Assembly (NCBI GenBank): GCA_947088195.1
Contig: CAMUFS010000192.1
Coordinates: 1 to 6,175, forward strand
Direction of reading: 5' to 3'
DNA from: an uncultured Clostridia bacterium
Lineage (GTDB): Bacteria; Bacillota; Clostridia; Lachnospirales; Lachnospiraceae
DNA: 6,175 bases
Of the stretch, positions 4,058-6,175 are shown piece by piece. Position 1 is the stretch's first letter. Each line of letters starts with the position of its first letter. Position numbers and translations under genes: made by a program. A model generated the notes under the pieces. That model ran no database searches. It was not told where the DNA came from and saw nothing but the letters and a program-made list of their open reading frames with translations.

Positions 4058-5857
4058 CTAATTTAAAACGGTCATAAGAAACTCGAAAAAATTCTCCGTA
4101 TCCTTCTCTCTATACAATATCTCTCTCACCAATACTGGATAATCTGTGATAATATTATCTACATGTAAGTATTTCATTCTTTCTATATCTGTTTTGGTAT
4201 TCACCGTCCATGCATGAATCTCACGCCCAGTTTCATGAATCTGAGTAATATTTTTCTCATTTAATAAAGATGCACTGATACTAAAAAAGTCAACCCTTTC
4301 ATTCTGAGAAAAATCCCCATAGGCAGTAGATAGAATATAGCCAATCTTACTTTTTTCATCAATCTCTTTCATCTGCTCTAAAAAAGGAATACTTGTTGAG
4401 GTATAGACACATTGATTTTCCATATTGTATTCTTTTACCAGCTCTGCCACCTTTTTTGGCAATTCCTCATCATGTCCATTATTTTTTAATTCTATATTTA
4501 AATTTACCTTATCCTTGCAGCACTCCAATATCTCTTGGAGCGTTGGGACAGAAGCTTTTTCATGCTCCGGCATATACGCTGCGACATTGAGCTCCTTTAT
4601 CTCAGCAAGAGTCATATTCCAAGGACTTCTTCCATCATTGCAGGTTCTTTTAAAGGTTTTATCATGCAATAGGATAATCTCTCCATCCTTGCTCAGCTGT
4701 ACATCAATCTCCACATAATCTGCCATCTGTTCTATCGCAAGTTGAACGGCAAATAGCGTATTTTCTGGTGCTTCCATAGAGCTTCCTCGATGTGCTGTTA
4801 TCTCTGTTTCCAACAACACATTTTTCGCAAGCTGTATACCATTTTCCACCACATCATAGAGAAATGCAAAGAATAATAAACCCGCCAACACAATTAAAAT
4901 TTTTCTGGTTCGTTTCCCTCGCCTTCCCCTTTGCTCCTCCTCGGACACCAAAAGTTCTGGAGCAAGCCCTGCCTCATCCCGATACGTATAATAAAGCCCT
5001 GTAAGAAGCGCCATATTACACACACCATTTACAATACTTGCCATTCCCAAGGCTGCTATCTCCAACCAATTATACGCCGTTAGATAAAGAGCAAGCGCAA
5101 TGGTCTTGCTGACAAAAAAATAGATGATCACCGCAGATAAAAAAGCAAGAATTAATAAAACGAATCGGAATATTCCATACAAAATCACATTCAGACATAA
5201 TAAATGAAGCACTGCATGAATGGTATGGCGCGACACAAGACGAAAGCTCTCTCTCAAGGCTTCCTTTCCCTCTCTCTGATTCAGTAAACCAAAATGTATG
5301 GTAAATAATCCCGGAAGGAATACAAAAACTACGACAACAGCGAGAAATACAATAAAACCGCTCCATCTTGTGCTTTTTCCAATTCCTTCCACAATATCAT
5401 TTAACAGCTTAATATGTGTAATACTTTTTATCAACAAAACATACTGAAATACAAGCTGCAACAATATATTAAACCCAATGCTATAAAAATTCTTGACCTT
5501 TAGATAATAACGGCACCTGATTATGCCTCGGACTAAGATCCGATTTGCCGTAAGTCTCTCACAGCGCTCTCCCGCCTGAAATGCTGCAAGCAGCGCCGAT
5601 GTCTCAATAAGAAGAAACAAAAGTCCTACACCCAAAATCACCAGCATCGCAAGCATGGTGACAGGCTTTAACAAAAATATCCCTATATTTTTTGTAGTTA
5701 GGTAGCTATAACCGGAATACTGAATAGCAAGAGCCATCCCTCTTGTAAACAATGACAAAAACGCAATGCCTGTCGTCACGCGGTAAAGAATTTCAAATAA
5801 GAATATTTCTTTTAGATTAATACTAAGAATTTGTATTGTCCTTTTTATTATTTTCAT
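4058..5857 (-). CDS. Membrane-anchored glycerophosphodiester phosphodiesterase
   Basis: The enzyme hydrolyses glycerophosphodiesters to glycerol 3-phosphate and an alcohol. Counting from ATG 5857 (599 residues), about 1-290 is a multi-pass membrane domain of the GDPD membrane-domain type, with hydrophobic stretches near 29-45, 63-93, 127-144, 167-188, 213-247 and 252-280. A basic linker (RGRRGKRTRK) precedes a last helix at about 319-335. The catalytic TIM-barrel domain spans about 350-580: HRG with H356, EID with metal ligands E383/D385, H398 in LLHD, E456 in NIELK, HAWTVN at 548-553 and ITDYP near the end. The key residues are intact. The basic linker suggests the barrel is outside the membrane, where lipid head groups or teichoic-acid glycerophosphates could be substrates (inference). 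A GTG at 5872 would add five residues; neither start has a strong ribosome binding site. Confidence 0.92.
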   Translation of the reverse strand: MKIIKRTIQILSINLKEIFLFEILYRVTTGIAFLSLFTRGMALAIQYSGYSYLTTKNIGIFLLKPVTMLAMLVILGVGLLFLLIETSALLAAFQAGERCERLTANRILVRGIIRCRYYLKVKNFYSIGFNILLQLVFQYVLLIKSITHIKLLNDIVEGIGKSTRWSGFIVFLAVVVVFVFLPGLFTIHFGLLNQREGKEALRESFRLVSRHTIHAVLHLLCLNVILYGIFRFVLLILAFLSAVIIYFFVSKTIALALYLTAYNWLEIAALGMASIVNGVCNMALLTGLYYTYRDEAGLAPELLVSEEEQRGRRGKRTRKILIVLAGLLFFAFLYDVVENGIQLAKNVLLETEITAHRGSSMEAPENTLFAVQLAIEQMADYVEIDVQLSKDGEIILLHDKTFKRTCNDGRSPWNMTLAEIKELNVAAYMPEHEKASVPTLQEILECCKDKVNLNIELKNNGHDEELPKKVAELVKEYNMENQCVYTSTSIPFLEQMKEIDEKSKIGYILSTAYGDFSQNERVDFFSISASLLNEKNITQIHETGREIHAWTVNTKTDIERMKYLHVDNIITDYPVLVREILYREKDTENFFEFLMTVLN

Positions 5858-5892
5858 TATGTTATATCTCACACAATCTATAACTATTACAT

Positions 5893-6175
5893 GAGCAGGA
5901 ACGTAAGCCGGGTTCTGTTTTCCTGATGATCATCTATCTAGGTCTGCCGTTGCCAGCAGACTCAAGCGACCTACCCGAAGACACGGCGGGCAGCCGTATC
6001 GCCTTCTGTTCGGTCTTGCTTCGGATGGGGTTTACATATGCCCCTGCTGTCACCAGCAGGGCGGTAGTCCCTTACACTGCCTTTCCACCCTTACCAGCTT
6101 TTTATAAAAAGCGGCGGTTCATTTCTGTTGCACTGGCCTTGGAGTCGCCTCCACCGGACGTTATCCGGCATCCTG
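5893..6175 (-). ncRNA. rnpB: RNase P RNA, type A-like, 5' end outside the window
   Basis: This is the catalytic RNA of ribonuclease P, which removes tRNA 5' leaders. Conserved blocks on the minus strand, in order, are CCAGTGCAACAGAAA (6121-6135 region), GGTAAGGGTGGAAAGG, the perfect stem CCCTGCTGG-TGA-CAGCAGGG (about 6042-6061), GAAGCAAGACC (6012-6022), GGGTAGGTCGCTTGAG (5961-5976), and the near-universal ACAGAACCCGGCTTA (5904-5918). The arrangement follows the type A fold known from Escherichia coli. The first roughly 80-100 bases (P1 to the 5' strand of P4, GGAAAGTCC block) lie beyond the window edge. The 3' end near 5893 is estimated from distance to the last conserved block. No terminator with a T-tract follows before the phosphodiesterase gene. 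Confidence 0.95.

Noticed and set aside
4393..5004. Plus-strand open frames opposite the phosphodiesterase gene
   Set aside because: They lie entirely antisense to a gene with all catalytic motifs intact, and their composition is that of reversed membrane-protein codons.

Overview
The window looks like a low-GC Gram-positive anaerobe of the class Clostridia, probably Lachnospiraceae-like. Four things point that way: AT-rich intergenic DNA with clear GGAG-type ribosome binding sites; an oxygen-sensitive (class III) ribonucleotide reductase activase; a pyrB-pyrI pair with the zinc-binding regulatory chain; and an RNase P RNA of type A architecture, where Bacilli normally have type B. The genus assignment is inference.

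Left part (1-2704, all on the + strand) is a nucleotide-metabolism block. nrdG activates the anaerobic ribonucleotide reductase and has its own extended -10 promoter. dut (dUTPase) makes dUMP and keeps uracil out of DNA. pyrB and pyrI encode the catalytic and regulatory chains of aspartate carbamoyltransferase and overlap by 7 bases, so they are almost certainly translationally coupled. A terminator-like hairpin separates nrdG from dut. Only 61 bases separate dut from pyrB.

Middle (2705-3156) is 452 bases with no credible gene, and it is the most interesting part of the window. Read on the minus strand it holds a promoter (TTGCTA, 17 bases, TGC-TATACT), then about 325 bases with many short perfect or near-perfect stems, then an end closely resembling the right end of IS200/IS605-type elements (AAGCCC, hairpin, GGGGAGTTGAC). 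That is where the guide RNA (omegaRNA) of TnpB elements sits. No tnpA or tnpB is present, so this looks like a small tnpB-less derivative carrying a solo omegaRNA-like transcript. A second, larger palindrome (3104-3146) lies between an AAGGAG motif and the start codon of the next gene.

Right part: a Cof-type HAD phosphatase (+) converges on a minus-strand membrane-anchored glycerophosphodiester phosphodiesterase, with a 9+4 bp hairpin between them. The window ends inside rnpB (RNase P RNA, minus strand, 5' end cut off), which lies about 35 bases upstream of the phosphodiesterase gene with no intrinsic terminator visible between them.
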